Assembly (NCBI GenBank): GCA_945876405.1
Contig: CAMCOJ010000060.1
Coordinates: 1 to 9,807, forward strand
Direction: 5' to 3'
Length of the DNA: 9,807 nt
Source: an uncultured Ruminococcus sp.
GTDB taxonomy: Bacteria > Bacillota > Clostridia > Oscillospirales > Ruminococcaceae
Shown: piece after piece, positions 1-6,809 of the stretch
How positions within the stretch are numbered: the first letter of the stretch is position 1
Layout: each line of letters starts with the position of its first letter
Position numbers and translations under genes: made by a program
The notes under the pieces: generated by a model
Told to the model about the DNA's origin: nothing
The model's input: only the letters and a program-made list of their open reading frames with translations
The model's database searches: none

Positions 1-46
1 TACACAAGGAGTATCGTCGGCAGCGTCAGATGTGTATAAGAGACAG
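1..46 (+). other. Illumina Nextera i5 adapter (sequencing artefact)
   Basis: Bases 14-27 are the Nextera Read 1 adapter stub (TCGTCGGCAGCGTC) and 28-46 the 19-base Tn5 mosaic end (AGATGTGTATAAGAGACAG). Bases 6-13 (AAGGAGTA) equal the Nextera i5 index 507, and TACAC at 1-5 is the tail of the P5 oligonucleotide. The order P5 tail, index, adapter, mosaic end is exact, so this is untrimmed library adapter at a contig end. Native DNA begins at about base 47, and whatever lay upstream of the first gene, including its promoter, is missing. The match rests on recalled adapter sequences and has no mismatches. Confidence 0.98.
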
Positions 47-79
47 ATTTAAGTTAAAGAAAAACGGGGGTGTTGTAGT

Positions 80-223
80 GTGAAACATATAAAAACGCTT
101 AATAAGGATACAGTTAAGCATACAGAGAAAAAATCAGACTGCAGCAAATGTGATTCTGTCTGCCGTCCGGCATGCAGAACTTCGTGTACGGTAGTAAACA
201 GCAAAGGTACGTCTGAGAAGTAG
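80..223 (+). CDS. scfA: SCIFF ranthipeptide precursor (47 aa)
   Basis: A small RiPP precursor of the SCIFF family ('six cysteines in forty-five'), nearly universal in Clostridia and usually encoded beside its radical-SAM maturase, as here. GTG start at 80, with GGGGGTG at 66-72 as ribosome site (7-base spacing). The product begins MKHIKTLNKDTVKH, the conserved leader opening. The core has Cys at 21, 24, 28, 32 and 36, in the spacing CxxCxxxCxxxCxxxC, followed by Thr37. In the characterised homologue CteA of Clostridium thermocellum, CteB links Cys32 to Thr37, and both residues sit at the same numbers here. Odd feature: the usual sixth Cys in the C-terminal tail is absent (tail VVNSKGTSEK), so only five Cys remain. 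The function of mature SCIFF is not known. The gene is too short for usual ORF cut-offs, but leader, Cys spacing and neighbour leave little doubt. Confidence 0.95.
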   Translation: MKHIKTLNKDTVKHTEKKSDCSKCDSVCRPACRTSCTVVNSKGTSEK

Positions 224-235
224 TTTATACAGCGG

Positions 236-260
236 AAAGGGACAATTTCATTGTCCCTTT
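236..260 (+). terminator. Hairpin between SCIFF precursor and maturase
   Basis: Perfect 11-bp inverted repeat: AAAGGGACAAT (236-246), loop TTC, ATTGTCCCTTT (250-260). It can be extended outward by G235-C261, G234·U262 and C233-G263. It lies 12 bases after the precursor stop and about 50 before the maturase start. Only the three T of the stem resemble a U-tract, so it is probably a leaky terminator or an mRNA-stabilising stem that makes much precursor and little maturase. This role is inferred from position. Confidence 0.7.
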
Positions 261-311
261 CTGTCAATGTACGACCCGGTTCTCCTGAAAAACAGTGAAA
301 GGAAGGTTCAT

Positions 312-1679
312 ATGATACACAAATACAAACTTGCAGGATACAACATAGTAATTGATGTAAACAGCGGAGCAATTCATGCAGTTGATGATCTCACATATGA
401 TATACTTGATAATATTGAACCTCCGTTCGCACCTTCATGCCCTGAGAATGTTCTTGAAAAGCTGCAGAAGTTTCACAGGAAGGAAGATATATGGACGTGC
501 TATAACGAAGTAACGGAACTTTACAGAGAGAAGCTGCTGTTCAGCGATGAAGAAGTTCCGGAGCCGGAAAAAACAATTCCGCCGTTAAGGGCGCTTTGTC
601 TTAATATCTCTCATGACTGCAATCTCAGGTGTGACTACTGTTTTGCAGCGGGAGGTTCATTTGGCGGAGACAGGATGCTGATGAGTCCTGATACAGCTGA
701 AAGAGCAGTTGACTTTCTGATAGAAAAATCAGGAAACATAAAAAATCTTGAGATTTATTTTTTCGGCGGGGAGCCTCTTATAAATTTTAAAACTATGGAA
801 GCCACTGTCAGATACGCTCGTTCAAAGGAAAGAGAATGCGGCAAAAGCTTCAGGTTTTCCGTAACCACAAACGGAACTCTTCTTGATGATGAGAAAACAG
901 AATTTATAAACAGAGATATGTCAGGTGTTGTTCTTTCAGTTGACGGAAGAAGAGAAACAAATGACAGTATGAGAGTATATGCCTGTGGTGGGGGAACTTA
1001 TGACAGCATAATTCCTAAATACCGGAAACTTTTGGAAGGCCGTGGCAACAGCGGTTACTACATAAGAGGAACGTTTACAAAAAAGAATCTTGATTTTTCG
1101 GAAGATGTATTCAGTCTTCTGGATGCAGGTTTTAAACATATATCGATAGAACCGGTTATGAAGGGAGTGGCTGCTGAGTATGCAGTTACTGAACTGGAAC
1201 TTCCGCGGGTTTTCAGAGAATATGACATACTTCTTCAGAGAATGATTGAGCTTGAAAAAAGCGGTCAGGGCTTTGATTTTTTCCATTTTGATATAGACAC
1301 GGACGGTATGGACTGTCTCAGGAAAAAGACAAGAGGCTGTGGCTGCGGAAATGAATATGCTGCAGTGACTCCATCAGGTGATATTTATCCGTGTCACCAG
1401 TTTATCGGTGACAGTGAGATGTGTCTTGGAAATATAAACAGCGGTACACTGAATGATGATATAAGGAAGATTTTTGCTTCAGCTGATATAAATACAAAAA
1501 AAGAATGCAGGGAATGCTGGGCAAAATATTTTTGCAGCGGAGGCTGCAATGCCTGCAATTATCACAGCTGCGGCGATGTAAAATTTACTCATAAGATGTC
1601 ATGTCTTCTTATGAAAAAACGAATAGAATGTGCAATAGTTCTTAAAGTATTCAGGGCTGAGAGACAGGGAAAAATTTAA
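312..1679 (+). CDS. scfB: SCIFF peptide maturase, radical SAM/SPASM thioether synthase
   Basis: Cytoplasmic radical S-adenosylmethionine enzyme that forms Cys-to-Thr thioether crosslinks in the SCIFF precursor; the characterised homologues are CteB and Tte1186. The start ATG at 312 has AAAGGAAGG (298-306) 5 bases upstream and gives the family opening MIHKYKLAGYNIVIDVNSG. An in-frame ATG 45 bases upstream lies just past the hairpin and lacks a ribosome site. At 455 aa the protein has family length. Residues 1-85 form the N-terminal part corresponding to the RiPP recognition element. The SAM cluster motif is Cys103-x3-Cys107-x2-Cys110, with FGGEP at 151-155 for SAM binding. The SPASM domain is complete: Cys345-x10-Gly-x4-Cys361, then Cys399-x2-Cys402-x5-Cys408-x3-Cys412-x17-Cys430, enough for two auxiliary 4Fe-4S clusters. 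It follows the precursor gene on the same strand, so one transcript is likely. Confidence 0.96.
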   Translation: MIHKYKLAGYNIVIDVNSGAIHAVDDLTYDILDNIEPPFAPSCPENVLEKLQKFHRKEDIWTCYNEVTELYREKLLFSDEEVPEPEKTIPPLRALCLNISHDCNLRCDYCFAAGGSFGGDRMLMSPDTAERAVDFLIEKSGNIKNLEIYFFGGEPLINFKTMEATVRYARSKERECGKSFRFSVTTNGTLLDDEKTEFINRDMSGVVLSVDGRRETNDSMRVYACGGGTYDSIIPKYRKLLEGRGNSGYYIRGTFTKKNLDFSEDVFSLLDAGFKHISIEPVMKGVAAEYAVTELELPRVFREYDILLQRMIELEKSGQGFDFFHFDIDTDGMDCLRKKTRGCGCGNEYAAVTPSGDIYPCHQFIGDSEMCLGNINSGTLNDDIRKIFASADINTKKECRECWAKYFCSGGCNACNYHSCGDVKFTHKMSCLLMKKRIECAIVLKVFRAERQGKI

Positions 1680-1682
1680 AAA

Positions 1683-1718
1683 CAGGAAACTTCAGGTTAC
1701 GGGGTTTCCTGCTTTTTT
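1683..1718 (+). terminator. Rho-independent terminator after the SCIFF locus
   Basis: CAGGAAAC (1683-1690) pairs with GTTTCCTG (1704-1711) around a 13-base loop, followed by CTTTTTT (1712-1718). It starts four bases after the maturase stop and closes the ranthipeptide unit. Confidence 0.88.
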
Positions 1719-1811
1719 GTGTTTTAAGGAGATTTATGTCTCAGCATAAAAAATTAACGAAAAAATTATAAAAAATCACAAAATATTTTTTGTTAAATCC
1801 TATTATTGATA

Positions 1812-1840
1812 TTGAAAAAAATATCAGATTATAGTATAAT
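1812..1840 (+). promoter_or_regulatory. Sigma-A type promoter of the SGNH hydrolase operon
   Basis: TTGAAA at 1812-1817 and TATAAT at 1835-1840 are separated by exactly 17 bases, close to the vegetative consensus. The predicted start of transcription is near 1847, about 50 bases before the first SGNH gene. The rest of 1719-1898 is AT-rich, with only an 11-codon micro-ORF at 1736-1771 and no recognised operator. Confidence 0.85.
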
Positions 1841-1898
1841 TAATATCAGTATGATTAATTGAGAGTGAGACAATTTAATAGGGGAAGGAAGATTGGCA

Positions 1899-2816
1899 AT
1901 GCCTGAAAACAGACCAAGAAACACCAGCAGACCACCAGTAAGAAGAAAGAAAAAACGCTATAATCCTTTCAGACTCTCACTGGTTCTGATGTTTTATATA
2001 GTAAGTATAGTAGTAAGCTTTTTGTTGTATGCAGCGAACTTTGATATCTCGTCAAAGCCTTCTGCAAATTATCAGTCATCAGACTCATCAGGGACTGAAA
2101 AGGTTGTTGTAACGGATTCCGAAGGTTCGGCACTGACAGATGAGGACGGAAATACAGTAACAGAGATAAATGAAACTGAACCTGAGGTTTCATCAAACGG
2201 AAACCCGGTTCCTGAATCAGAAAGACAGTCTGATGATTATCTGGACAAATGCATGTTTATAGGAGATTCAATAACAACAGGTTTTTCCGGTTATAAGCTT
2301 GTACCAAGTGAAAATGTACTTGCTGATGTCGGATTAAGAATAGACAATATCGCTGAAGCGAAGATAAAAAATCCAAGATTCAGCGAACCTGTAAATGTAA
2401 TGGCTGCGCTTGAATCAGTTAAACCTGAGAACGTTTATATTCTTCTCGGAAGCAACGGTGTCGCATGGTACAACAACGACACTATGATTGAGGAATACGG
2501 TAAGTTTATCGATGATATTAAAACAAAACTTCAGAATTCACATATCTACATTATTTCCATAACACCTGTAGGTACCATGAAGGAAAATATAGATACCATT
2601 GAAAACGGAAAGGTACTTAATTCCGAGATTGACCAGTTCAATAACAGACTTCTTGATCTTGCAGATGAGAAGAATGTTCATTACCTCAATGTCAATCCTG
2701 AACTTAAGGATGAAACAGGCAAACTTCCTGATGATGTAACAAGAGACGGTATGCACTTCAACCTTGATACATACAAGAAGTTTATCGAATATATTCTTAC
2801 ACATACAGCCAAATAA
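1899..2816 (+). CDS. Membrane-anchored SGNH/GDSL-type hydrolase, paralogue 1
   Basis: Predicted cell-surface hydrolase of the SGNH fold (lipases, acyl-esterases, carbohydrate esterases); the substrate is not known. With ATG at 1899 it has 305 aa. Residues 1-25 are very basic (PPVRRKKKR) and 26-46 form one transmembrane segment without a cleavage site, giving N-in topology with the catalytic domain outside. Residues 50-112 are a Ser/Thr/Glu/Asp-rich linker. The SGNH domain starts near 114: block I FIGDSIT with nucleophile Ser124, block III GSN with Asn186, and block V Asp283-Gly-Met-His286 as the remaining catalytic pair. Start choice: TTG at 1893 is in frame and 7 bases from AGGGGA, whereas ATG at 1899 is 9 bases from AGGA (1886-1889); I prefer the ATG. 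First gene of a likely operon with the paralogue 18 bases downstream. It could act on cell-wall polymer acyl groups, but that is a guess from location. Confidence 0.9.
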   Translation: MPENRPRNTSRPPVRRKKKRYNPFRLSLVLMFYIVSIVVSFLLYAANFDISSKPSANYQSSDSSGTEKVVVTDSEGSALTDEDGNTVTEINETEPEVSSNGNPVPESERQSDDYLDKCMFIGDSITTGFSGYKLVPSENVLADVGLRIDNIAEAKIKNPRFSEPVNVMAALESVKPENVYILLGSNGVAWYNNDTMIEEYGKFIDDIKTKLQNSHIYIISITPVGTMKENIDTIENGKVLNSEIDQFNNRLLDLADEKNVHYLNVNPELKDETGKLPDDVTRDGMHFNLDTYKKFIEYILTHTAK

Positions 2817-2833
2817 ACCGAAAGGCGGAAATT

Positions 2834-3769
2834 ATTACGAACAGCAATAATATCAGCGTCAGAATTGCAGCTGCAGCTTTATCAGTTGTTTATGCTGGAA
2901 GTTATATTTCCTGCATTGTTCAGCAGGAAATTGATGAATACGCAAAACAGGCCTCAGCTGAATACGCAGAAGTATCTGTAACCGAAGAAACTTATGTAAC
3001 GACAGTTCCTGTAACCAGTACAGTGTATGAAACTGTAACGCAGTCAGTTACTTCAGCGGTTACAACATTACCTGTTACTACCGTTTCAGAGACAGTTTCG
3101 GAAACCGTTTCCGAAACAACTGCTGTAAGCACTGAGAAAATTACAACTCCGGCAGTTACTGAGGCACCTGCATATGATTACAGTGCACCGGTGCCGGCTC
3201 TGGCACAGCCGAAAACCAGCAGCTATTTTGACCAGTGTGCATTTATCGGGGATTCACATATCAAGGGACTGAGCGGATACAACATCGTCAGTGACGGAAG
3301 GGTATTTGCACAGAACGGAATGAGTATAGCGCATATCAGTGACTATATCTCAGTTGATGATGTAAAGAAAGTCAATCCGTCAAACATTTATCTGATGATG
3401 GGTACAAACGGGGTTATGTGGCTTAAGTGGGAAGATATGATTTCCCAGTATGAAGCATTTATAAAACAGGTTGAAGCAGCTATTCCGGAAGCAAAAATAT
3501 ATATTTTTTCAATTCCTCCTGTATCAGCAGGGCGGGAAGCAAAACCGGATGTTGCAAGCGGAAAGTATCTTAACTCTGAAATAGACGGATATAATACAGA
3601 GCTTCTTAAGATGGCTGAAAAAAATCAGTGGTATTATGTTGATGTAAACTCAGCTGTCAGGAATGCCTCGGGATGTCTTGATGACGCCAGCACAACTGAC
3701 GGTATTCATATGAAGCCTGATTTGTACAATGTTTTTTCAGACTATATATTAAGTCATGCAGTAGATTAA
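2834..3769 (+). CDS. Membrane-anchored SGNH/GDSL-type hydrolase, paralogue 2 (ATT start)
   Basis: A tandem paralogue of the preceding hydrolase. The obvious domain would start at GTG 3023, but the frame stays open upstream to about 2768 and adds a sensible N-terminus: short polar head, hydrophobic segment at residues 11-29, then a Thr/Val-rich linker. No ATG, GTG or TTG occurs in that stretch. The best initiation site is ATT at 2834, five bases after AAAGGCGG (2821-2828) and 17 bases past the previous stop. GTG 3023 lacks a ribosome site and would delete the membrane anchor. With ATT the protein has 311 aa, close to the 305 aa of its neighbour. The linker (residues about 55-115) includes triple Ser-Glu-Thr-Val units. 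Catalytic features are FIGDSH with Ser141, GTN with Asn192 and Asp289-Gly-Ile-His292. The ATT could be a true rare start, or a mutated or misread ATG. The enzyme is probably extracellular, membrane-tethered and of unknown substrate. Confidence 0.88.
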   Translation: MTNSNNISVRIAAAALSVVYAGSYISCIVQQEIDEYAKQASAEYAEVSVTEETYVTTVPVTSTVYETVTQSVTSAVTTLPVTTVSETVSETVSETTAVSTEKITTPAVTEAPAYDYSAPVPALAQPKTSSYFDQCAFIGDSHIKGLSGYNIVSDGRVFAQNGMSIAHISDYISVDDVKKVNPSNIYLMMGTNGVMWLKWEDMISQYEAFIKQVEAAIPEAKIYIFSIPPVSAGREAKPDVASGKYLNSEIDGYNTELLKMAEKNQWYYVDVNSAVRNASGCLDDASTTDGIHMKPDLYNVFSDYILSHAVD

Positions 3770-3790
3770 AGAAAACGGAGGAATATAAAA

Positions 3791-4255
3791 ATGAAAAAAT
3801 TATTATCAGCAATACTTGCAGCGGTTTCAGCAGGCATGATGTTATGTTCATGCTCAGGAAAGGAATCAAATACTGCTGCTTCTGAGCTGCTTGAGGCGGC
3901 AACAGGAAGCGGTGCTGCTTTTGAGGAACTTGTGAGTGTTGAAGGCTCGGATATAAAGTATACATACGATATTGATGAAAGTCTCTATGATGACTTTGCT
4001 GCATCAGTTGCAGGAAATATGGCTTTTGCAGATGAGATAGTATTTGTAAAGGCGTCATCTGATGAGGCTGTTGAAAAGCTTCAGTCCGCACTTGAGGCAA
4101 GAGTTGAGAGCAGAAAGGAAACTCTCAAGAGTTATGCTCCGGACGAATATGACAAGCTTTGCAGCAGCGAGGTAAAGACAAACGGAAAATATGTTTATCT
4201 TGTAGTTGGTGCTGATTCAAAGACTGCACTCAAGGCAGCTGAAAAGGCGTTTTAA
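3791..4255 (+). CDS. Small lipoprotein, DUF4358-like
   Basis: A 154-aa secreted lipoprotein. Residues 1-18 form a signal peptide (MKKLLSAILAAVSAG) ending in a lipobox with acylated Cys21 (L-C-S-C, positions 18-21). The mature part starts with a Ser/Ala-rich tether (about 22-45). An alpha/beta domain follows (about 50-154), containing the strand FADEIVFVKA, a helix with VEKLQSALEARVESRKETL, the turn YAPDEYDKL and a final strand GKYVYLVVG. This order resembles DUF4358 lipoproteins, common in Clostridia and of unknown function. The family call is from recall and moderate. GGAGG (3777-3781) lies 9 bases before the ATG, and the gene starts 21 bases after the SGNH pair, so it is probably the last gene of that operon. 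All three products are predicted to sit on the outer face of the membrane, which hints at a joint envelope role, not shown by the sequence. Confidence 0.85.
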   Translation: MKKLLSAILAAVSAGMMLCSCSGKESNTAASELLEAATGSGAAFEELVSVEGSDIKYTYDIDESLYDDFAASVAGNMAFADEIVFVKASSDEAVEKLQSALEARVESRKETLKSYAPDEYDKLCSSEVKTNGKYVYLVVGADSKTALKAAEKAF

Positions 4256-4276
4256 TAATTTTTTGAAAAAGAATAT

Positions 4277-4310
4277 ATAGTAAACGCAATAAATAAATTG
4301 CGTTTACTAT
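4277..4310 (+). terminator. Perfect 14-bp hairpin after the lipoprotein gene
   Basis: ATAGTAAACGCAAT (4277-4290) and ATTGCGTTTACTAT (4297-4310) form a perfect 14-bp stem with loop AAATAA. No U-tract follows. It lies 22 bases after the lipoprotein stop and could end the SGNH operon, act in both directions as a DNA palindrome, or protect mRNA 3' ends. It shares the outer ATAGT/ACTAT ends with the hairpin at 4371-4411. Confidence 0.6.
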
Positions 4311-4319
4311 TGGTCGATC

Positions 4320-4351
4320 TGCACGGAGATGACGCAGTCATCGGATGTGCA
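4320..4351 (+). other. Hairpin with purine internal loop in the nrdD leader
   Basis: Outer stem TGCAC (4320-4324) with GTGCA (4347-4351); internal loop GGA (4325-4327) facing GGAT (4343-4346); inner stem GATGAC (4328-4333) with GTCATC (4337-4342); loop GCA. Purine-rich internal loops of this kind are typical of folded RNA motifs, but I do not recognise a known riboswitch. GATGTG at 4344-4349 could instead pair with CACATC at 4429-4434, inside the terminator-like stem nearer nrdD. Confidence 0.45.
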
Positions 4352-4370
4352 AGGCAATATAAATAAAATA

Positions 4371-4411
4371 ATTATAGTGAAAGTCAAATTTATTTTGGCT
4401 TTCACTATAAT
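4371..4411 (+). repeat. Long inverted repeat upstream of nrdD
   Basis: ATTATAGTGAAAGTCAA (4371-4387) pairs with TTGGCTTTCACTATAAT (4395-4411): 17 bp including one G·U, with loop ATTTATT. As DNA it is a near-perfect palindrome and could be a protein site as well as an RNA stem. No U-tract follows. It is not an obvious NrdR box, which is the operator expected at ribonucleotide reductase genes. Confidence 0.55.
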
Positions 4412-4420
4412 TTCATGCAG

Positions 4421-4455
4421 ATACCAGACACATCACTGTGTTTGGTATTGTTTTT
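4421..4455 (+). terminator. Terminator-like stem just before nrdD
   Basis: ATACCAGACAC (4421-4431) pairs with GTGTTTGGTAT (4438-4448): 11 bp including one G·U, loop ATCACT, then TGTTTTT (4449-4455). It is the only stem in the leader with a U-rich tail, and it ends four bases before the AAAGGAG of nrdD. Such a placement suits transcription attenuation of nrdDG, or a plain terminator for readthrough from upstream with an unseen promoter. I see no convincing consensus promoter between 4256 and 4466. Confidence 0.55.
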
Positions 4456-4478
4456 GAAAAAGGAGAGTGCAGTTAAAA

Positions 4479-6809
4479 TTGATAACAAAGATTATCAAGA
4501 GAGACGGACGTAAAGTTGCGTTTAATACAGAAAAGATAGCAGGCGCAATATACAGGGCTGCAGAATCGGTAGGAGGTACTGACTATCAGGAGGCTCTTGA
4601 AATAGCGCAGAGAACAGCTGATATAATCGAAGACAAATTCAGCGGCACTGTTCCGACAGTTGAGCAGGTTCAGGATATAGTGGAAAAGGTTCTTATCGAG
4701 GAAGGCCATGCGCAGACAGCCAAGGCGTATATACTTTACCGTTATGAACGTACACGCTCAAGAGAAATGAAATCAAGTCTCATGAAGGTTTTCAGGGATC
4801 TCACTTTCAAGTCGGCAAAGGACAGTGATATTAAGCGTGAAAATGCCAATATCGACGGTGATACTGCAATGGGAACCATGCTCAAATATGGTTCGGTAAG
4901 TGCCAAGGAATTCTATGAGATGTATGTTCTCGACCGTGAACATGCCAGGGCACATGAAAAGGGATATATTCATATCCACGACCTTGATTTTCTTACTCTT
5001 ACAACAACCTGCTGCCAGATAGACCTGATCAAACTTTTTAAGGGCGGTTTTTCCACAGGGCACGGATTTCTCAGAGAACCTAATGACATTGCGAGCTATT
5101 CAGCTCTTGCCTGTATTGCAATCCAGTCCAATCAGAATGACCAGCACGGCGGCCAGAGTATTCCGAACTTTGACTATGCAATGGCAGAGGGCGTTAAGAA
5201 AACATACAGAAGCAGATATATTCAGAATATAGGAAGAAGTCTTGAACTTCTCTGCGGAGAAGAAAATGCAGCCGAAAAGGCAAAGCAGATTGCAGAAGAA
5301 GTGAAGAACGAAACAGGACTTATACCTGTTCTTGCAAATGACAACGGCTATCAGCAGGCGGAATTCAGCAAGCTCACAAGGATTACTGATGCTGAAACTG
5401 CAGAAAAGATTCAGCAGTTTACTGCAAAGGCAGCATTCAGAGAGACAAACAGAGCAACATATCAGGCTATGGAGGCACTTGTTCATAACCTCAATACCAT
5501 GAACAGCCGTGCGGGAGCCCAGACACCTTTCAGTTCGATAAACTATGGTACAGATACCTCGCCTGAAGGAAGAATGGTCATTGAAAATATTCTTCTTGCG
5601 AATGAAGCAGGACTCGGAAACGGAGAAACACCGATATTCCCTATTCATATTTTCAAGATAAAAGAGGGCATTAACTACAATCCTGAGGATAAAAACTATG
5701 ATCTGTTCAGGCTTGCCTGCAGGGTGTCGGCAAAGAGGCTGTTCCCGAACTTTTCGTTTATCGACGCACCTTTCAATCTTCCTTACTACCGTGAAGGTGA
5801 CTACAATACAGAGATCGCGTATATGGGATGCCGTACACGTGTTATCGGAAATGTTTATGACAAGTCCAGGGAGATAGTAACAGGACGCGGAAATCTCAGT
5901 TTCACCTCCATAAACCTTCCTCGTCTTGCAATCAAGGCAAAGGGAGACCTCGAAAAGTTCTACAGACTTCTCGACAAATACATGGATCTTACCATAGACC
6001 AGCTCATGGCAAGATACAAAATTCAGGCACAGAAAACAGTTAAGAACTTCCCGTTCCTTATGGGGCAGGGCGTATGGATAGATTCAGACAAGCTTGGTGA
6101 AAACGACAGGGTTGAGGAAGTGCTTAAGCACGGAACAATGTCAGTGGGCTTTATCGGGCTTGCGGAGACACTTGTTGCACTTACGGGAAAACATCACGGT
6201 GAGGATGAGGCTTCGCGTAAGCTTGGACTTGAGATAGTAACAAGAATGAGAGAACGTGTGGACGAGGAATGCAGAAAGACCGGTCTTAACTTCAGTCTCC
6301 TTGCAACTCCGGCAGAAGGTCTTTCAGGCAGATTTGTAAAGATGGATGCTAAAAAATACGGCGTCATCAAGGGTGTAACCGACAGGGAATACTATACAAA
6401 CTCCTTCCACGTTCCGGTTTACTACAATATAAGCGCATTTGACAAAATAAGGATAGAAGCTCCTTATCATGAACTGACAAATGCCGGACATATAAGCTAT
6501 GTTGAACTTGATGGTGACCCGCTTCAGAATCTTCCTGCATTTGAAAAGGTTGTACGATGCATGAAGGAATCAGGAATCGGATACGGTTCAATCAATCACC
6601 CTGTTGACCGTGATCCGGTATGCGGATATACGGGTATTATCGGTGATGTGTGCCCTAAGTGCGGACGTACTGAGGCTGAACACATGTGTAAGTTTGACAG
6701 AATAAGAAGAATTACCGGTTATCTTGTGGGAACTGTTGACCGTTTCAACAACGCAAAACAGGCGGAGGTAAGAGACAGGGTAAAACACGGTGTTTCGGAA
6801 AATGAATAA
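4479..6809 (+). CDS. nrdD: Anaerobic (class III) ribonucleoside-triphosphate reductase
   Basis: Glycyl-radical enzyme that reduces ribonucleoside triphosphates to dNTPs without oxygen. Start: AAAGGAG (4459-4465) nearly touches GTG 4467, too close for use, so TTG 4479 (13-base spacing, slightly long) is preferred; it opens MITKIIKRDGRKVAF, the normal ATP-cone beginning. From TTG the protein has 776 aa. Residues 1-95 are the ATP-cone, the allosteric activity site. The catalytic barrel follows, with HDLDF (167-171), the Cys pair 178-179 in TTTCCQIDL, and Cys451 in YMGCRTRV, the expected thiyl-radical Cys. The C-terminal zinc region has Cys715, Cys725, Cys728 and Cys737, with CGYT in place of a full CxxC. 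The glycyl radical site is Gly747 in RRITGYLVG. Length and motif order fit a complete enzyme. The nrdG activase overlaps its 3' end. Confidence 0.97.
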   Translation: MITKIIKRDGRKVAFNTEKIAGAIYRAAESVGGTDYQEALEIAQRTADIIEDKFSGTVPTVEQVQDIVEKVLIEEGHAQTAKAYILYRYERTRSREMKSSLMKVFRDLTFKSAKDSDIKRENANIDGDTAMGTMLKYGSVSAKEFYEMYVLDREHARAHEKGYIHIHDLDFLTLTTTCCQIDLIKLFKGGFSTGHGFLREPNDIASYSALACIAIQSNQNDQHGGQSIPNFDYAMAEGVKKTYRSRYIQNIGRSLELLCGEENAAEKAKQIAEEVKNETGLIPVLANDNGYQQAEFSKLTRITDAETAEKIQQFTAKAAFRETNRATYQAMEALVHNLNTMNSRAGAQTPFSSINYGTDTSPEGRMVIENILLANEAGLGNGETPIFPIHIFKIKEGINYNPEDKNYDLFRLACRVSAKRLFPNFSFIDAPFNLPYYREGDYNTEIAYMGCRTRVIGNVYDKSREIVTGRGNLSFTSINLPRLAIKAKGDLEKFYRLLDKYMDLTIDQLMARYKIQAQKTVKNFPFLMGQGVWIDSDKLGENDRVEEVLKHGTMSVGFIGLAETLVALTGKHHGEDEASRKLGLEIVTRMRERVDEECRKTGLNFSLLATPAEGLSGRFVKMDAKKYGVIKGVTDREYYTNSFHVPVYYNISAFDKIRIEAPYHELTNAGHISYVELDGDPLQNLPAFEKVVRCMKESGIGYGSINHPVDRDPVCGYTGIIGDVCPKCGRTEAEHMCKFDRIRRITGYLVGTVDRFNNAKQAEVRDRVKHGVSENE

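Noticed and set aside
1736..1771. 11-aa micro-ORF (MSQHKKLTKKL) with a good AAGGAG site
   Set aside because: It sits just after the terminator and upstream of the mapped promoter, so its transcription is doubtful. No family is recognisable at this length; possibly a remnant.
3657..4100. 147-codon minus-strand frame and similar minus-strand frames across the window
   Set aside because: They lie opposite well-supported genes, have no ribosome sites and show low-complexity shadow composition.
4467..4478. GTG 4467 as the nrdD start
   Set aside because: The AAAGGAG at 4459-4465 leaves one base of spacing, too little for initiation, and the extra QLKL residues are not typical before the ATP-cone.
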